The notes under the pieces were generated by a model that ran no database searches, was not told the DNA's origin, and was given only the letters and a program-made list of their open reading frames with translations. Shown here in pieces: positions 26,092-35,046 of a DNA stretch of 64,000 nucleotides (positions within the stretch are counted from its first letter, which is position 1; each line of letters begins with the position of its first letter). The stretch lies in NCBI GenBank assembly GCA_035517775.1, contig DATIYF010000012.1, forward strand, positions 1-64,000, given 5' to 3'. The translations under genes were made by a program, and so were the position numbers. The stretch comes from DATIYF01 sp035517775 (GTDB taxonomy: Bacteria; Acidobacteriota; Terriglobia; Terriglobales; Acidobacteriaceae).

Positions 26092-26737
26092 CGCGGCGGC
26101 GGGCGCGGGGCCCCAGCCCGAGCCTGAGGTGCATCCTTTTCCCTATGTCGAGGCCGGCGGACCGGCGGCAAGCGCGGCCGCAGCCGGCCCCGGCGCCCCG
26201 GCTTTTGCGCCCGACGATTCGCGGCGGCGCGAAGAAGCGGCCCGCGAAGCCGGCCGGCAGGAGGGCGAAGCCCGCGCCCGCGCCAGCTATGACCAGCAGC
26301 TGCAGGCTATGCGCGAGAGCCTGCGCCGGGCGCTCGAGGAGTTCGCCCGCGACCGGACCAAATACTATCAGCAGGTGGAAGGCGAAATCGTGCAGCTGGC
26401 GCTGAGCATCGCGCGCAAGATTCTGCATCGTGAGGCGCGGGTGGATCCTCTGCTGCTCGCCGGCCTGGTGCGGGTGGCGCTCGACCAGCTGCAGCGCAAC
26501 ACCAAGGTTGTGGTCCGGGTGCATCCCCAGTATGCCGCCGATTGCCGCGATTATTTTTCGCGCTGCCGGGATGCCGAGGACCTGCCCGAGGTGGTGGAAG
26601 ATCCGGAGCTCGAAGCCGGGCGCACGGTTCTGCAGACCACCCTGGGCAGCACTGAGATCGGCATTGAAGTGCAGCTGAAGGAAATCGAGCAGGGCCTGAT
26701 GGATTTGCTGGCGCAGCGGCCGCAGGCGGGGCGGTGA
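26075..26737 (+). CDS. fliH: Flagellar export ATPase regulator FliH
   Basis: A 220-residue protein: a Pro/Ala-rich N terminus, a Glu/Arg/Ala coiled-coil (about 50-110; RREEAAREAGRQEGEARARA, GxxxG-like) and a C-terminal FliI-binding domain (LALSIARKILHREARVDPLL, VRVHPQYAADCRDYF, LEAGRTVLQTTLGSTEIGIE). FliH dimers hold the ATPase FliI at the export gate. The position between fliG and fliI is canonical. Confidence 0.94.
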   Translation: MSTSYSAAAGAGPQPEPEVHPFPYVEAGGPAASAAAAGPGAPAFAPDDSRRREEAAREAGRQEGEARARASYDQQLQAMRESLRRALEEFARDRTKYYQQVEGEIVQLALSIARKILHREARVDPLLLAGLVRVALDQLQRNTKVVVRVHPQYAADCRDYFSRCRDAEDLPEVVEDPELEAGRTVLQTTLGSTEIGIEVQLKEIEQGLMDLLAQRPQAGR

Positions 26738-26738
26738 G

Positions 26739-28046
26739 ATGGCGGGCCTGCTGGCGCCTTATTTCCGTCAACTTGATTGCTTCTCCGGCCTGCGCTGGCA
26801 GGGGCGGGTAACGCAGGTGCTGGGGCAGCTGGTGGAGTCGGAAGGGCCGTTCTGCTCGGTGGGCGAGATCTGCCAGATCACGAACGCCGAGGGCAGAGTC
26901 TTTCCCGGGGAAATTGTCGGTTTTCGCGGCACCTCGGTTCTCTCCATGCCGCTCGAGCGTCCGGGCAGTATCCGCTACGGCGACGGGGTGGCCACCTGGG
27001 GAGCGCGGCCGGCGCTGCGAGTGAGCGATGGGTTGCTGGGGCGCGTGATTGACGGCATGGGCGAGCCGCTCGACTCGCTCGGGCCCTGCCCCGGCCGGGA
27101 GCGGCAACCGCTCGACACCGCCGCCCCCTTGCCGCTCGAGCGCTCCCTGATTCGCGAACCGCTGGGCTGCGGCATCCGCGCGGTGGATGCGCTGCTGACC
27201 TGTGGCCGGGGACAACGGGTGGGAATTTTTGGCGGCAGCGGCGTGGGCAAGAGCACCCTGATCGGCATGATGGCGCGCAATACCAGCGCCGACCTCACCG
27301 TGCTCGCCCTGGTGGGGGAGCGCGGGCGCGAGGTGCGGCACTTTCTCGAAGAAGCGCTGGGCGAGGAAGGCCGGAAGCGGGCGGTGGTGGTGGTTTCCAC
27401 TTCCGACCAGTCGCCACTGCTGCGCATTCGCGCCGCCCTGGCTGCGACCGCGGCCTCTGAATATTTCTGCGCGCAGGGAAAAAACGTCCTCCTGGTGGTG
27501 GATTCTCTGACCCGCCTAGCCATGGCGCAGCGCGAGATCAGCCTGGCGGCGGGCGAACCCCCCACCGCCAAAGGCTACACCCCCTCGGTGTTTACCCTGC
27601 TGGCGCGCTTGATTGAGCGCGCCGGAAAGTTCCACAGCGGCAGCATCACCGCCTTCTACACCGTGCTTATGGAAGGCGATGACCAGCAGGATCCGCTGGT
27701 GGATGGGGCGCGCGCGCTGCTCGATGGCCACATCATGCTCGACCGCCGTCTGGCGGCGCAGAACCACTATCCGCCGATCGCCGTGCTCGACAGCATCAGC
27801 CGCCTGATGCCGGCGGTGTGCTCGCCCGAGCATTTGTCGAAGGCGCATGTCTTGCGCCGCCTGCTGGCGGCTTATCATGCATCCGAAGACCTGGTGCGGA
27901 TCGGGGCTTATCAGAGGGGCGCGGACCCAACCCTCGATAAGGCGCTGGCCATTCTTCCCGAGCTCAACCGCCTGCTCGAGCAAACGCCGCAGGAAGCCAC
28001 CAGCCTGCAGGATTCGATCACGCGACTGCTGGCCATTCCAGGTTAG
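26739..28046 (+). CDS. fliI: Flagellum-specific export ATPase FliI
   Basis: A 435-residue ATPase with Walker A GGSGVGKST near 164, Walker B VLLVVDSLTRLAMAQREI near 252, and the DIMLDR-like HIMLDRRLAAQNHYPPIAVL segment (near 330). It powers and gates export of rod, hook and filament subunits. The start is one base after the fliH stop. The N terminus is short (YFRQLDCFSGLRWQGRV), typical of the family. Confidence 0.97.
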   Translation: MAGLLAPYFRQLDCFSGLRWQGRVTQVLGQLVESEGPFCSVGEICQITNAEGRVFPGEIVGFRGTSVLSMPLERPGSIRYGDGVATWGARPALRVSDGLLGRVIDGMGEPLDSLGPCPGRERQPLDTAAPLPLERSLIREPLGCGIRAVDALLTCGRGQRVGIFGGSGVGKSTLIGMMARNTSADLTVLALVGERGREVRHFLEEALGEEGRKRAVVVVSTSDQSPLLRIRAALAATAASEYFCAQGKNVLLVVDSLTRLAMAQREISLAAGEPPTAKGYTPSVFTLLARLIERAGKFHSGSITAFYTVLMEGDDQQDPLVDGARALLDGHIMLDRRLAAQNHYPPIAVLDSISRLMPAVCSPEHLSKAHVLRRLLAAYHASEDLVRIGAYQRGADPTLDKALAILPELNRLLEQTPQEATSLQDSITRLLAIPG

Positions 28047-28050
28047 GTTT

Positions 28051-28497
28051 ATGGCATTCCGTTTTTCTCTCGCTGCAGTGTTGCGCTATCGGCAGGGCCT
28101 GGAACACCAGCAGGAACTGCGCCTGCACGAAGCCAATCAGCGCCTGCTGGCGGCGCGGCAGCGCGTGGAAGAGGCCGGCCGCCTGCTGGCGGCAATGGCC
28201 AGGGAAGACGCCGGCAAACTTACGCTTGGCCTTTCCAGCGCAGAGCTGCAATTCGACTTATTCCTCCGCTCCCGCGCCGCCGCGCGCCGGTTAGCTCTGG
28301 AAAAGCAGCTTGCGGGCTGCGAGCGGGCGCGCGCCGAGTGTCTGCAGTCCTACCATCAGGCCCGCCAGCAGCGCGAAGGGGTGGAGGCGCTGCGCCGGCA
28401 GCAGTTCGAGCTCTATCGCCAGGAGGAAGCCCGCCGCGAACAGCGGCGCCTGGATGACATGTTTCTGCTGCGGCGCGAGTATCTGCGCCGCCGCTGA
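28051..28497 (+). CDS. fliJ: Flagellar export chaperone FliJ
   Basis: A 148-residue, all-helical protein starting at ATG 28051 (MAFRFSLAAVLRYRQGLEHQ), four bases after the fliI stop codon. The frame is open further upstream but there it overlaps fliI. Two long antiparallel coiled-coil helices rich in Arg, Glu and Gln match FliJ. It links the FliI ring to FlhA. No Cys and no membrane segment. Confidence 0.9.
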   Translation: MAFRFSLAAVLRYRQGLEHQQELRLHEANQRLLAARQRVEEAGRLLAAMAREDAGKLTLGLSSAELQFDLFLRSRAAARRLALEKQLAGCERARAECLQSYHQARQQREGVEALRRQQFELYRQEEARREQRRLDDMFLLRREYLRRR

Positions 28498-28646
28498 GCG
28501 GTGGCGAGCTTTGCCGGGAACCATCGGCAAGCCTTGCCCAAGCGGCGGCGGCAAAATCTCGCTCTTCGCCAGCCTCCGAGAACTCGAGGCATCCGCTTCC
28601 TGTTCTTTTTCAGCCGGTTGTGTGGCGCACCTCCTCTGCTTTAGCT

Positions 28647-28663
28647 TTGGCCGTCTGGATGCT
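28647..28663 (+). promoter_or_regulatory. Possible sigma-54 promoter before fliK (weak)
   Basis: TTGGC and TGCT elements with GG and GC exactly ten bases apart, ending 33 bases before the fliK ATG. Several consensus bases between them differ (CGT for ACG), so this is weaker than the flgF and fliL sites. Confidence 0.3.
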
Positions 28664-28696
28664 TCCTTCCGATGAGCCAGTATCGCGCTCACACCT

Positions 28697-30994
28697 ATGG
28701 GAGCTGAGTTACTCCAGGTCATAAATCTGCTCGCCCCGCTGGGAGCATCGGCGCTGACGGCTTCGCCGGCCGCGGCAAGCGAGAAATCCAGCTTTGCGGG
28801 CGAGATGCAAACGGCGCTGGCCCAGCGAGGCTCACCCCAAGAGGCGCCGCAGGGAAACAGTGCGAACGATTTGGCCAGCCCGATCGGTGGGACGCGTAAA
28901 GCGGATTTCGATCTGGCCCCCGCAGGCAAGGTTGGGGCGAGCCAAAAAGATCGCGACCCGGATGTGGCTTCCGCTTTGGGAGTGGTCAGCGCGTTCCTGG
29001 CGGGAATCGTGAGCCCGAACCCGGTTCCCGTGAATGACGCTGCGGTGGGCCTCAGCGCTTCGCCAGGCGGCGCCGAAGCCGTGCCATTCACCGCGCCCTT
29101 CGAGGATCAAGGCGCGCACGACGAGGTGAAATCAACCGCGTTACCCGTGTTCTCTTCCCCCGCCCCGAAGCCCCTGGCGCAAGCCTTTCGGGCGATTCAA
29201 TTTGCAACTGGCGCAGTTCCACAAGAAATTGCGCCCCTGCCTGGACCGGCTGAGGCGGATGCGGCTTCTCTCCCGGCAAATTCGCCTGGCTTGGCTGGCT
29301 CGCCTCAGCCTGCGGTGAAAGGCACGTCTGACCTGCCTTTATCTGACCTGCCTTTATCTGACCTGCCTTCAAGAGAAGGTCTTATATCTGCTGCGCGGAT
29401 CAATTTGCCCGAACTCAGCGCAAGCGGCGCTGCTGCGCGGTCGGATCAGAGCGCCCCGCGGGCGACGGCGGACATTCGGCCGGGGGTGCCGGCGCCGCAG
29501 CCTACGGCCGTTGACTCCGATGCAGCCGTTCCGCAGTCGGCCGCTGAAACAACCGTTTCCGCGGCAAGCTTTTCTCCGCCCCTGCGCGATGCCTTGCCAG
29601 ATGCCCGAATTTTAGCGGGCGCCTTCGCGGTTAAGCCGGTATCTGACGGCTCGGCCACACTCTCCGCTCGACCCTTTGCTGCGGCGAATCCCGCTGCCCT
29701 GCCCTCGGAAGTCGCCCCGGCTCAGCCAGGCACAGACCTGAACCGGAGCACGCCCCAGGCCAGGGCGGATGTGAACTTCATCGCCACCCATGCCCACCCC
29801 ACAGCAGTCACGACGCTCAGCCCGAAGGATATCCCGCTCGCCCTAGGGGCGGCCGGCGATCCAGGCGCCAACTCCGCCGGGAATGCTGCCACCCAGCCGC
29901 AACCGGCCAACGCTTCCGGCAACACCGCTGCGCCCGTGCTCGAGGCGCCGGCGAGTGTACCGGGGCCCTCGCCTGTCGCCGCCGCGGCTCCCCGGGTGGC
30001 GGCTCCCGGTTCTGCGCCCTCGCCTTGGCCGCCGCAAAACTCGGCACGCACTCCCGCGGTCCAGGGTTCGAAAGCAGAAAACCGGCCTTCCCCCCAGAGC
30101 TTCGAGTTGAGCGCCGCTCAGGCAGTCTCAACCACGCGGGCATGGCTGCGGGCCGGGCTTCCGGCCCAAGCGCTGCCCGCCAGGATCTTGCCGCATCCCG
30201 CCGCGAACGATCTCGCTCAGCTTGCCGCCAGGTCCAACGTCAATGATGGTTTGCAAAGCGCTCAACCTCCGCCGCCCTCTGCCGATGTCCGCGAGGCCCG
30301 CAGCGCCGCTCCATTGCAAAAAAGCGCGGCGAAAAATGCAGATTCTGCCCCGCCCGCCGCCGCGTCCGCGGCAGCGCCGGCGAACGCGGCCTCCGCGCTG
30401 CCGCCTCCCCCGTCCCCACACAGCCCGCAGAGCGATGCTTCGGCGCCACCGCCGGCAAGCATCAGCGCGCCCGATCCTGCAGCAGAAAATCACGGCTCCG
30501 CCAACCCGGGATCCTCCCTGCCGGTCGAGCCGCGTCCCGCGCCGCCGGCAGATTTGCCTCCTCCGCCTGCGCCGGTTACGGGCAACGTGCAGGCGGCGCG
30601 GATGGTCGAGAGCCTGGGCCAGCAGGAAATGCATATTGGCCTGAACACCGACTCATTCGGCAACGTGGAGGTACACACGCTGATTCACAACAGCCAAGTG
30701 AACCTTGCCGTAGGCAGCGAGCGCGGCGACTTGCGAACCCTATTGACCGCGGAAGTTCCCGGCTTGCAGGCGAACTTTCAACAGCATGAACTGCGCTTCG
30801 AAAGCATCCGCTTTCTGGCGCAGCATCCCGGCGGGGCGGGTACTGCCGCCGGGTTTTCCCACGGCGGCGATTCGCAGCCGCGAGGCTTTCGGCATACGGC
30901 GGGAAGAACGCCGTTCTACGCCGCTCCGCAGGAGAAGCTGGCCGAGCCCGAGATGCTTGCAACTGCCACCCGCGGTCTGAGCGTTCATGCTTGA
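28697..30994 (+). CDS. fliK: Flagellar hook-length control protein FliK
   Basis: A 765-residue protein, long for the family. The first 620 residues are Ala/Pro/Ser-rich and disordered, which suits a molecular ruler. The C-terminal domain (about 635-705; EMHIGLNTDSFGNVEVHTLI, LRTLLTAEVPGLQANFQQHE, LRFESIRF) matches the FliK substrate-specificity-switch fold. It is followed by flgD and flgE, the proteins whose export it times. A 15-base tandem repeat (29327-29370) encodes LPLSD repeats. The identification rests on the C terminus and position. Confidence 0.85.
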   Translation: MGAELLQVINLLAPLGASALTASPAAASEKSSFAGEMQTALAQRGSPQEAPQGNSANDLASPIGGTRKADFDLAPAGKVGASQKDRDPDVASALGVVSAFLAGIVSPNPVPVNDAAVGLSASPGGAEAVPFTAPFEDQGAHDEVKSTALPVFSSPAPKPLAQAFRAIQFATGAVPQEIAPLPGPAEADAASLPANSPGLAGSPQPAVKGTSDLPLSDLPLSDLPSREGLISAARINLPELSASGAAARSDQSAPRATADIRPGVPAPQPTAVDSDAAVPQSAAETTVSAASFSPPLRDALPDARILAGAFAVKPVSDGSATLSARPFAAANPAALPSEVAPAQPGTDLNRSTPQARADVNFIATHAHPTAVTTLSPKDIPLALGAAGDPGANSAGNAATQPQPANASGNTAAPVLEAPASVPGPSPVAAAAPRVAAPGSAPSPWPPQNSARTPAVQGSKAENRPSPQSFELSAAQAVSTTRAWLRAGLPAQALPARILPHPAANDLAQLAARSNVNDGLQSAQPPPPSADVREARSAAPLQKSAAKNADSAPPAAASAAAPANAASALPPPPSPHSPQSDASAPPPASISAPDPAAENHGSANPGSSLPVEPRPAPPADLPPPPAPVTGNVQAARMVESLGQQEMHIGLNTDSFGNVEVHTLIHNSQVNLAVGSERGDLRTLLTAEVPGLQANFQQHELRFESIRFLAQHPGGAGTAAGFSHGGDSQPRGFRHTAGRTPFYAAPQEKLAEPEMLATATRGLSVHA
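29327..29370 (+). repeat. 15-bp tandem repeat x3 in fliK
   Basis: Three near-perfect copies of tctgacctgccttta encode repeated DLPLS units inside the disordered ruler region. Copy-number change would lengthen or shorten the ruler by five residues per unit. Confidence 0.85.
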
Positions 30995-31039
30995 CGGCGT
31001 GGACGCACGATGGTGACAGAAAATCTTAAGGAGGGAATC

Positions 31040-31348
31040 ATGTCCATTATTCCAGTGAGCGCCAACAGCCTTTTCGCCGCCCGCCAGGCTGCCAGTTCCA
31101 CCAACACCAGCGCAGGCTCGGCCGACCCGCTGCAAGGCACCGACAATACCTTCCTGCAGCTGCTGACCACGCAACTCGAGAACCAGAGCCCGCTCGATCC
31201 GGTGGACCCGAACCAGTTCACCACCGAGCTGGTCGAATTCAACATGCTCGATCAGCTCACGCAAATCAACCAAACCCTGCAACAGATCGCCGGCGCCACT
31301 CCGGCCACCTCGGCCTCTGCCGCTACAAACCTTCAAGGAGCGCACTAA
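31040..31348 (+). CDS. flgD: Hook-capping scaffold FlgD (short form)
   Basis: A 102-residue protein starting at ATG 31040 after the strong site AAGGAGGG. It holds the conserved FlgD N-terminal region: DNTFLQLLTTQLENQSPLDPVDPNQFTTELVEF. The usual C-terminal Ig-like/FnIII domains of FlgD (family often about 220 residues) are missing, so this is a minimal hook-cap protein. Its stop overlaps the flgE ATG. Confidence 0.92.
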   Translation: MSIIPVSANSLFAARQAASSTNTSAGSADPLQGTDNTFLQLLTTQLENQSPLDPVDPNQFTTELVEFNMLDQLTQINQTLQQIAGATPATSASAATNLQGAH

Positions 31349-32877
31349 TGCCTACTTTTTCCATTCCGCTTTCCGGGCTGACCGCAGACTCGACCGCGCT
31401 TTCGGCCATCGCCAACAACCTCGCCAACCAGAACACCACCGGTTATAAAGACGTTCGCGTGCTGTTCAGCGACCTCTTCTACCAGAACCTGGGGACCACC
31501 GGGGCTGGAGATCCTGTCCAGATCGGGGCCGGAGCGCAGATCGGCTCGATGCCCGGAACCTTCACCCAGGGCAGCGTAACCTCGACCGGCGTTCCCACGG
31601 ATGTGGCGATTCAGGGCGGAGGGTTCTTCGCCGTCCAGAAGGACGGCGTGACCAGCTACACCCGGGCGGGCAACTTTTCGGTGAGTAGCGACAACTTCCT
31701 GGTTACCAGCGACGGGCAACAGGTGCTGGGTTTCCCCGCGGTCAACGGTGTCATTGCCACCGACCAGGGCCTGACCCCGCTGGAGCTCGGCGCCGGCACC
31801 ATCAGCCCGCCGAGCGCCACCACTTCGGTGCAGCTCACCACCAATCTGAATGCCGCCGACGGGGTGGGCGACACTTTCTCCACGCCGGTCACGGTCTATG
31901 ATTCCCTGGGCGCCAGCCACGTGCTGACCTTCAACTTCACCAAGACGGCGCCCAACACCTGGAATTACTCACTTTCCATTCCGGCCGCCGATCTGAATCC
32001 CACGCTGGTGGGAGGCGTCTCCACCCCGCAGACGGGAGTCCTGGCCACGGGCGCGCTGGGATTTGACGGCAACGGCGTGCTCACCGCCACCAGTGCGGGC
32101 ACGGCCGGCGTACCCGCTTTTGCCGGCACCGGCAACGGAACCATCAGCAACGTGGCCGCTGGCGCGGGAGCGAAGAACGAGACCATCACCATCACCGCCG
32201 TGGATGCCACCCACTTTTCTGTCAGCGGCTCGGTCTCAGGAGCCCTGGGAACTGCTACGGTGGGAACTCCGTTTGTCTCAGGAGAGATCAGTTTTACTCT
32301 CAATGCCGGAAGCACCGCTTTCGTCCCCGACGATGCTTTCACCATCGCCACTACCCCGGGCATGCTGAACAACATCACCGCCATCCCCATCACCGGGTTT
32401 GCCGATGGGGCCTCCGATATGACGTTTGATTGGAATGTGCTCAGCGGCGCCACCCCGCTGCTCACCCAGGTGGCCGCCCCCAGCAGCACCTCCGCCACCC
32501 AACAGAATGGCAGCGCCAGTGGCGCGCTGGTGAGCTTCAACATCGGAGAAGATGGCATCGTCACCGGCTCGTTCAGCAACGGAACCACCGCCGCCCTGGG
32601 TCAGATCGTGCTCGCCACCTTCGCCGACCAGCAAGGGTTGCAACGCGTTGGCAACACCGATTTCGTGCCCACCTTGGCCTCTGGCCCCGCCGTCGCCGGT
32701 ATCCCGGGAACCAGCGGGCGGGGAACCCTCTCGGGCGGCGCACTCGAGCTTTCCAACGTGGATATCGCCACCGAGTTCGCCAACCTGATCGTGGCCCAGC
32801 GCGCCTTCGAAGCCAACGCCAAGGCCGTGACCACCTTTGACCAGATCACGCAAGACACCATCAACCTGAAGCAGTGA
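31348..32877 (+). CDS. flgE: Flagellar hook protein FlgE
   Basis: A 509-residue axial protein. N-terminal signature IANNLANQNTTGYKDVRVLF (about 22-41); core blocks TDVAIQGGGFFAVQKDG and SYTRAGNFSV; C-terminal LSNVDIATEFANLIVAQRAF and the coiled-coil tail. Hook subunits assemble under the FlgD cap. Residues about 250-335 form a Thr/Ser/Gly-rich beta module (DATHFSVSGSVSGALGTATV) closely resembling one in FliD of this same locus. Other parts are conventional. Confidence 0.95.
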   Translation: MPTFSIPLSGLTADSTALSAIANNLANQNTTGYKDVRVLFSDLFYQNLGTTGAGDPVQIGAGAQIGSMPGTFTQGSVTSTGVPTDVAIQGGGFFAVQKDGVTSYTRAGNFSVSSDNFLVTSDGQQVLGFPAVNGVIATDQGLTPLELGAGTISPPSATTSVQLTTNLNAADGVGDTFSTPVTVYDSLGASHVLTFNFTKTAPNTWNYSLSIPAADLNPTLVGGVSTPQTGVLATGALGFDGNGVLTATSAGTAGVPAFAGTGNGTISNVAAGAGAKNETITITAVDATHFSVSGSVSGALGTATVGTPFVSGEISFTLNAGSTAFVPDDAFTIATTPGMLNNITAIPITGFADGASDMTFDWNVLSGATPLLTQVAAPSSTSATQQNGSASGALVSFNIGEDGIVTGSFSNGTTAALGQIVLATFADQQGLQRVGNTDFVPTLASGPAVAGIPGTSGRGTLSGGALELSNVDIATEFANLIVAQRAFEANAKAVTTFDQITQDTINLKQ

Positions 32878-32890
32878 AGATGACTGCAGG

Positions 32891-32925
32891 CGGGCGCGCG
32901 CTGACGGAGCGAGCAGGCGCGCCCG
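32891..32925 (+). terminator. Strong hairpin after flgE, possible terminator
   Basis: A perfect 9-bp GC stem, CGGGCGCGC (32891-32899) with GCGCGCCCG (32917-32925), and a 17-base loop, starting 13 bases after flgE ends. It is followed by taatttg rather than a proper T-run, so termination may be partial. Confidence 0.45.
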
Positions 32926-33082
32926 TAATTTGAGCTCCTCTTAATGAGCGCTCTTTAATCCGCGCCGGCGGGGCGCGCCTTGGCTTGCAGACGGGCAGCG
33001 GCCCCGATCGCTGCCTGGGCTCTATGTTGCGCGTAAGCAAGCCTTTGCATAGCTGCGTTTGCTCGCGGCGCGGGCGGCGATC

Positions 33083-33099
33083 TCGGCACGCTACTTGCT
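33083..33099 (+). promoter_or_regulatory. Sigma-54 promoter for the fliL operon
   Basis: TCGGCACG, four bases, TTGCT: one mismatch to TTGGCACGN4TTGCT, with GG (33085-33086) and GC (33097-33098) spaced correctly. The predicted start is about 33110, only two bases before the fliL GTG, so the mRNA would be nearly leaderless. It would serve fliL through flhA and perhaps fliA. Confidence 0.6.
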
Positions 33100-33111
33100 C
33101 TGGCCCTAACC

Positions 33112-33567
33112 GTGGCGGAGCCGGCCATCGCGGAGCAGAAGCCGCCGCGCTACAACCTCGAGGTCAAATGGGTAGTGGCGCTGGCGGTGGTGTTGGTCAG
33201 CGCGGCCTGGGTTGTCGGCGGGCGCAACGCCGCCCGCACGCCCGCGGCCGAACCCTCCGGGGCGGCGGTGAAGTCGGTTCTGCATCTGGATCCGTTTGTC
33301 TTGAACCTGGGGGATCCTGATGAGCGAGCTTACCTGCGCGTGGGGATTGACCTTGGGCTGGAGCGGGAGCGCAAGGGGGAAAACCCTCCCACGGCCCTGG
33401 TGCGGGACACGATTCTGGATGTGCTGACGCGCTCGACCCCCGACGATGTTCTGACCGAAGACGGCAAAAACCGGCTGAAGCTGCGGCTGCTGGCCGCCTT
33501 GCGGCAGCGGGCTCCGGAACTGCAAGTCGAGGAGATTTACTTCACGGAATTTCTGGTGCAGCGCTAG
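33112..33567 (+). CDS. fliL: Flagellar basal-body protein FliL
   Basis: A 151-residue single-pass inner-membrane protein: short cytoplasmic N terminus, TM about 20-39 (VVALAVVLVSAAWVVGG), periplasmic stomatin-like domain (VLHLDPFVLNLGDPDERAYL, LRVGIDLGLE, VRDTILDVLTRSTPDDVL). It surrounds the stator and helps torque. The start is GTG 33112; no other start gives a full protein and no ribosome site is visible. Confidence 0.92.
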   Translation: MAEPAIAEQKPPRYNLEVKWVVALAVVLVSAAWVVGGRNAARTPAAEPSGAAVKSVLHLDPFVLNLGDPDERAYLRVGIDLGLERERKGENPPTALVRDTILDVLTRSTPDDVLTEDGKNRLKLRLLAALRQRAPELQVEEIYFTEFLVQR

Positions 33568-33569
33568 CT

Positions 33570-33851
33570 ATGGCCGAACCTGCTCCCGCCCGCGAGCCCG
33601 CAACCGCAGCCCCGCCGGCCTCCGCCGCCTGGGCGCAGGCGCAGCTTCTGCCGTGCGACTTGACGGTTGAGCTGGAGTTGCCCGGGCTGAAGGTTCGCGA
33701 CCTGCTGCAACTGGGGCCGGGCTTTGTGATTGACAGCCACTGGCAGGCTAGCGCCGACCTGCCTCTGCGGGTGAATGGAGAGCTGGTGGCCTGGAGTGAG
33801 TTCGAGGTGGTGGGCGACCGGCTGGCGGTGCGGGTGACCGAGGTGGCGTAA
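33570..33851 (+). CDS. fliN: Flagellar switch protein FliN (SpoA domain)
   Basis: A 93-residue protein with an Ala/Pro-rich N terminus and one SpoA/FliN domain (about 32-90; CDLTVELELPGLKVRDLLQL, PGFVIDS, LPLRVNGELVAWSEFEVVGD, LAVRV). It builds the lower C-ring. It sits between fliL and fliO, a usual FliN position. A second SpoA protein, FliY-like, is at 41365. Confidence 0.9.
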   Translation: MAEPAPAREPATAAPPASAAWAQAQLLPCDLTVELELPGLKVRDLLQLGPGFVIDSHWQASADLPLRVNGELVAWSEFEVVGDRLAVRVTEVA

Positions 33852-33877
33852 GCGCGAAGCGAAGCAGAGAGGCGGGC

Positions 33878-34201
33878 ATGGAGAGCACGCTGCAAATCAC
33901 GGGGGAAGGAATTGGGCACTGGGCCCGGCGCGGTCTTGGGCAAGGCCTGGCGCGAGCCTGGGCGCTGGTGGGGCGCTGCTGGCGGGCGCGTCCGCCGCGC
34001 CAGCTGCGCCTGCGCGAGACTCTGGCGCTGGGGGAGCGGCGCTTTGTCGCCGTCATCGAGTTCGAAGAGCAGAGGTTTCTGATCGGCGGGACGCAGAGCT
34101 CGATGACGCTTCTAGCCGAGATGGCACAGAGCCGTGGCGCTGCCGGAAGCGCAAGCAGTGACATCGAGGGGGCAGGACGCCAGGGAGAAGGCGGAGAATG
34201 A
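33878..34201 (+). CDS. fliO: FliO-like flagellar export protein without a membrane segment
   Basis: A 107-residue protein. Residues about 40-82 (LRLRETLALGERRFVAVIEF, then RFLIGGTQSSMTLLAEM) match the cytoplasmic domain of FliO. The N terminus (GIGHWARRGLGQGLARAWALVGRCW) is amphipathic and basic, with no hydrophobic span long enough for a membrane helix; most FliO proteins have one. It precedes fliP with an overlap (ATGA), where FliO belongs. FliO helps FliP assemble. Confidence 0.82.
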   Translation: MESTLQITGEGIGHWARRGLGQGLARAWALVGRCWRARPPRQLRLRETLALGERRFVAVIEFEEQRFLIGGTQSSMTLLAEMAQSRGAAGSASSDIEGAGRQGEGGE

Positions 34202-34950
34202 GAGCGCTCAGGGCTAGACTGCCGCGCCGCCTGCTGTCGGCGGGAGGGCTGATTGTGCTGGCCAGCACGCGGGCGGCGGCGGCGCCGGCGGCTCCCGGCC
34301 TGGCTTGGCGGGCGGGCGCGGCCAGCGGCTCGGTGCCTTGGAACATTGTCGTCCTGCTCACCCTGCTTACCCTGCTGCCAGCGCTGGTGCTCTCCATGAC
34401 GCCGTTTGTGCGCCTGCTGGTGGTCTTCCACTTTCTGCGCCAGGCGATGGGCACGCAGACCACGCCCACCAACCAGACCTTGATCGGGCTGTCGCTGATT
34501 CTGACTTTTTTTCTCATGCAGCCGGTGGGCGAGGCCATTCGCGAGCAGGCCATCGTGCCCTTCGAGCAGGGCCAGGTGGATGCCATGCAGGCGGTCGAGC
34601 GGGGCGAAGGGCCGCTGCGCCGCTTCATGCTCAAGTATGCCCGGCAGAAGGATCTCGGACTCTTTCTCGAGTTGTCGAAACAGCCGCGCCCGTCTACGCC
34701 CGACGATCTGGCCATGCGGGTGGTGGTGCCGGCCTACATTTTGTCGGAGCTCAAAGCCGGCTTCCAGATCGGGGCGGCGCTCTATCTGCCTTTCCTGGTG
34801 GTGGACATGGTGGTGGCCGCCATCACCACTTCGGTCGGCATGCTGCAGCTGCCCCCGGTGGTGATCTCGACCCCGCTCAAGATTTTTCTCTTCGTCATGG
34901 TGGATGGCTGGAACCTGCTGGTGGGCTCGCTGATGAAAAGCTTCCGCTGA
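34198..34950 (+). CDS. fliP: Flagellar export gate protein FliP
   Basis: A 250-residue membrane protein with a cleavable signal peptide (RRLLSAGGLIVLASTRAAAA) and four membrane helices. Conserved motifs: MTPFVRLLVVFHFLRQAMGT, TNQTLIGLSLILTFFLMQPV, PAYILSELKAGFQIGAALYL, LPPVVISTPLKIFLFVMVDG. It forms the core export channel with FliQ and FliR. Confidence 0.97.
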   Translation: MRALRARLPRRLLSAGGLIVLASTRAAAAPAAPGLAWRAGAASGSVPWNIVVLLTLLTLLPALVLSMTPFVRLLVVFHFLRQAMGTQTTPTNQTLIGLSLILTFFLMQPVGEAIREQAIVPFEQGQVDAMQAVERGEGPLRRFMLKYARQKDLGLFLELSKQPRPSTPDDLAMRVVVPAYILSELKAGFQIGAALYLPFLVVDMVVAAITTSVGMLQLPPVVISTPLKIFLFVMVDGWNLLVGSLMKSFR

Positions 34951-35046
34951 ACCGGGCGGGTAAAAAAAGCGCCGAGCGGATGGCCAATTGAACCCGGCCG
35001 GCGGCAAGCGGCAAGCGGCAAGACGGCAAGCGAAAGGAGAGACGGG

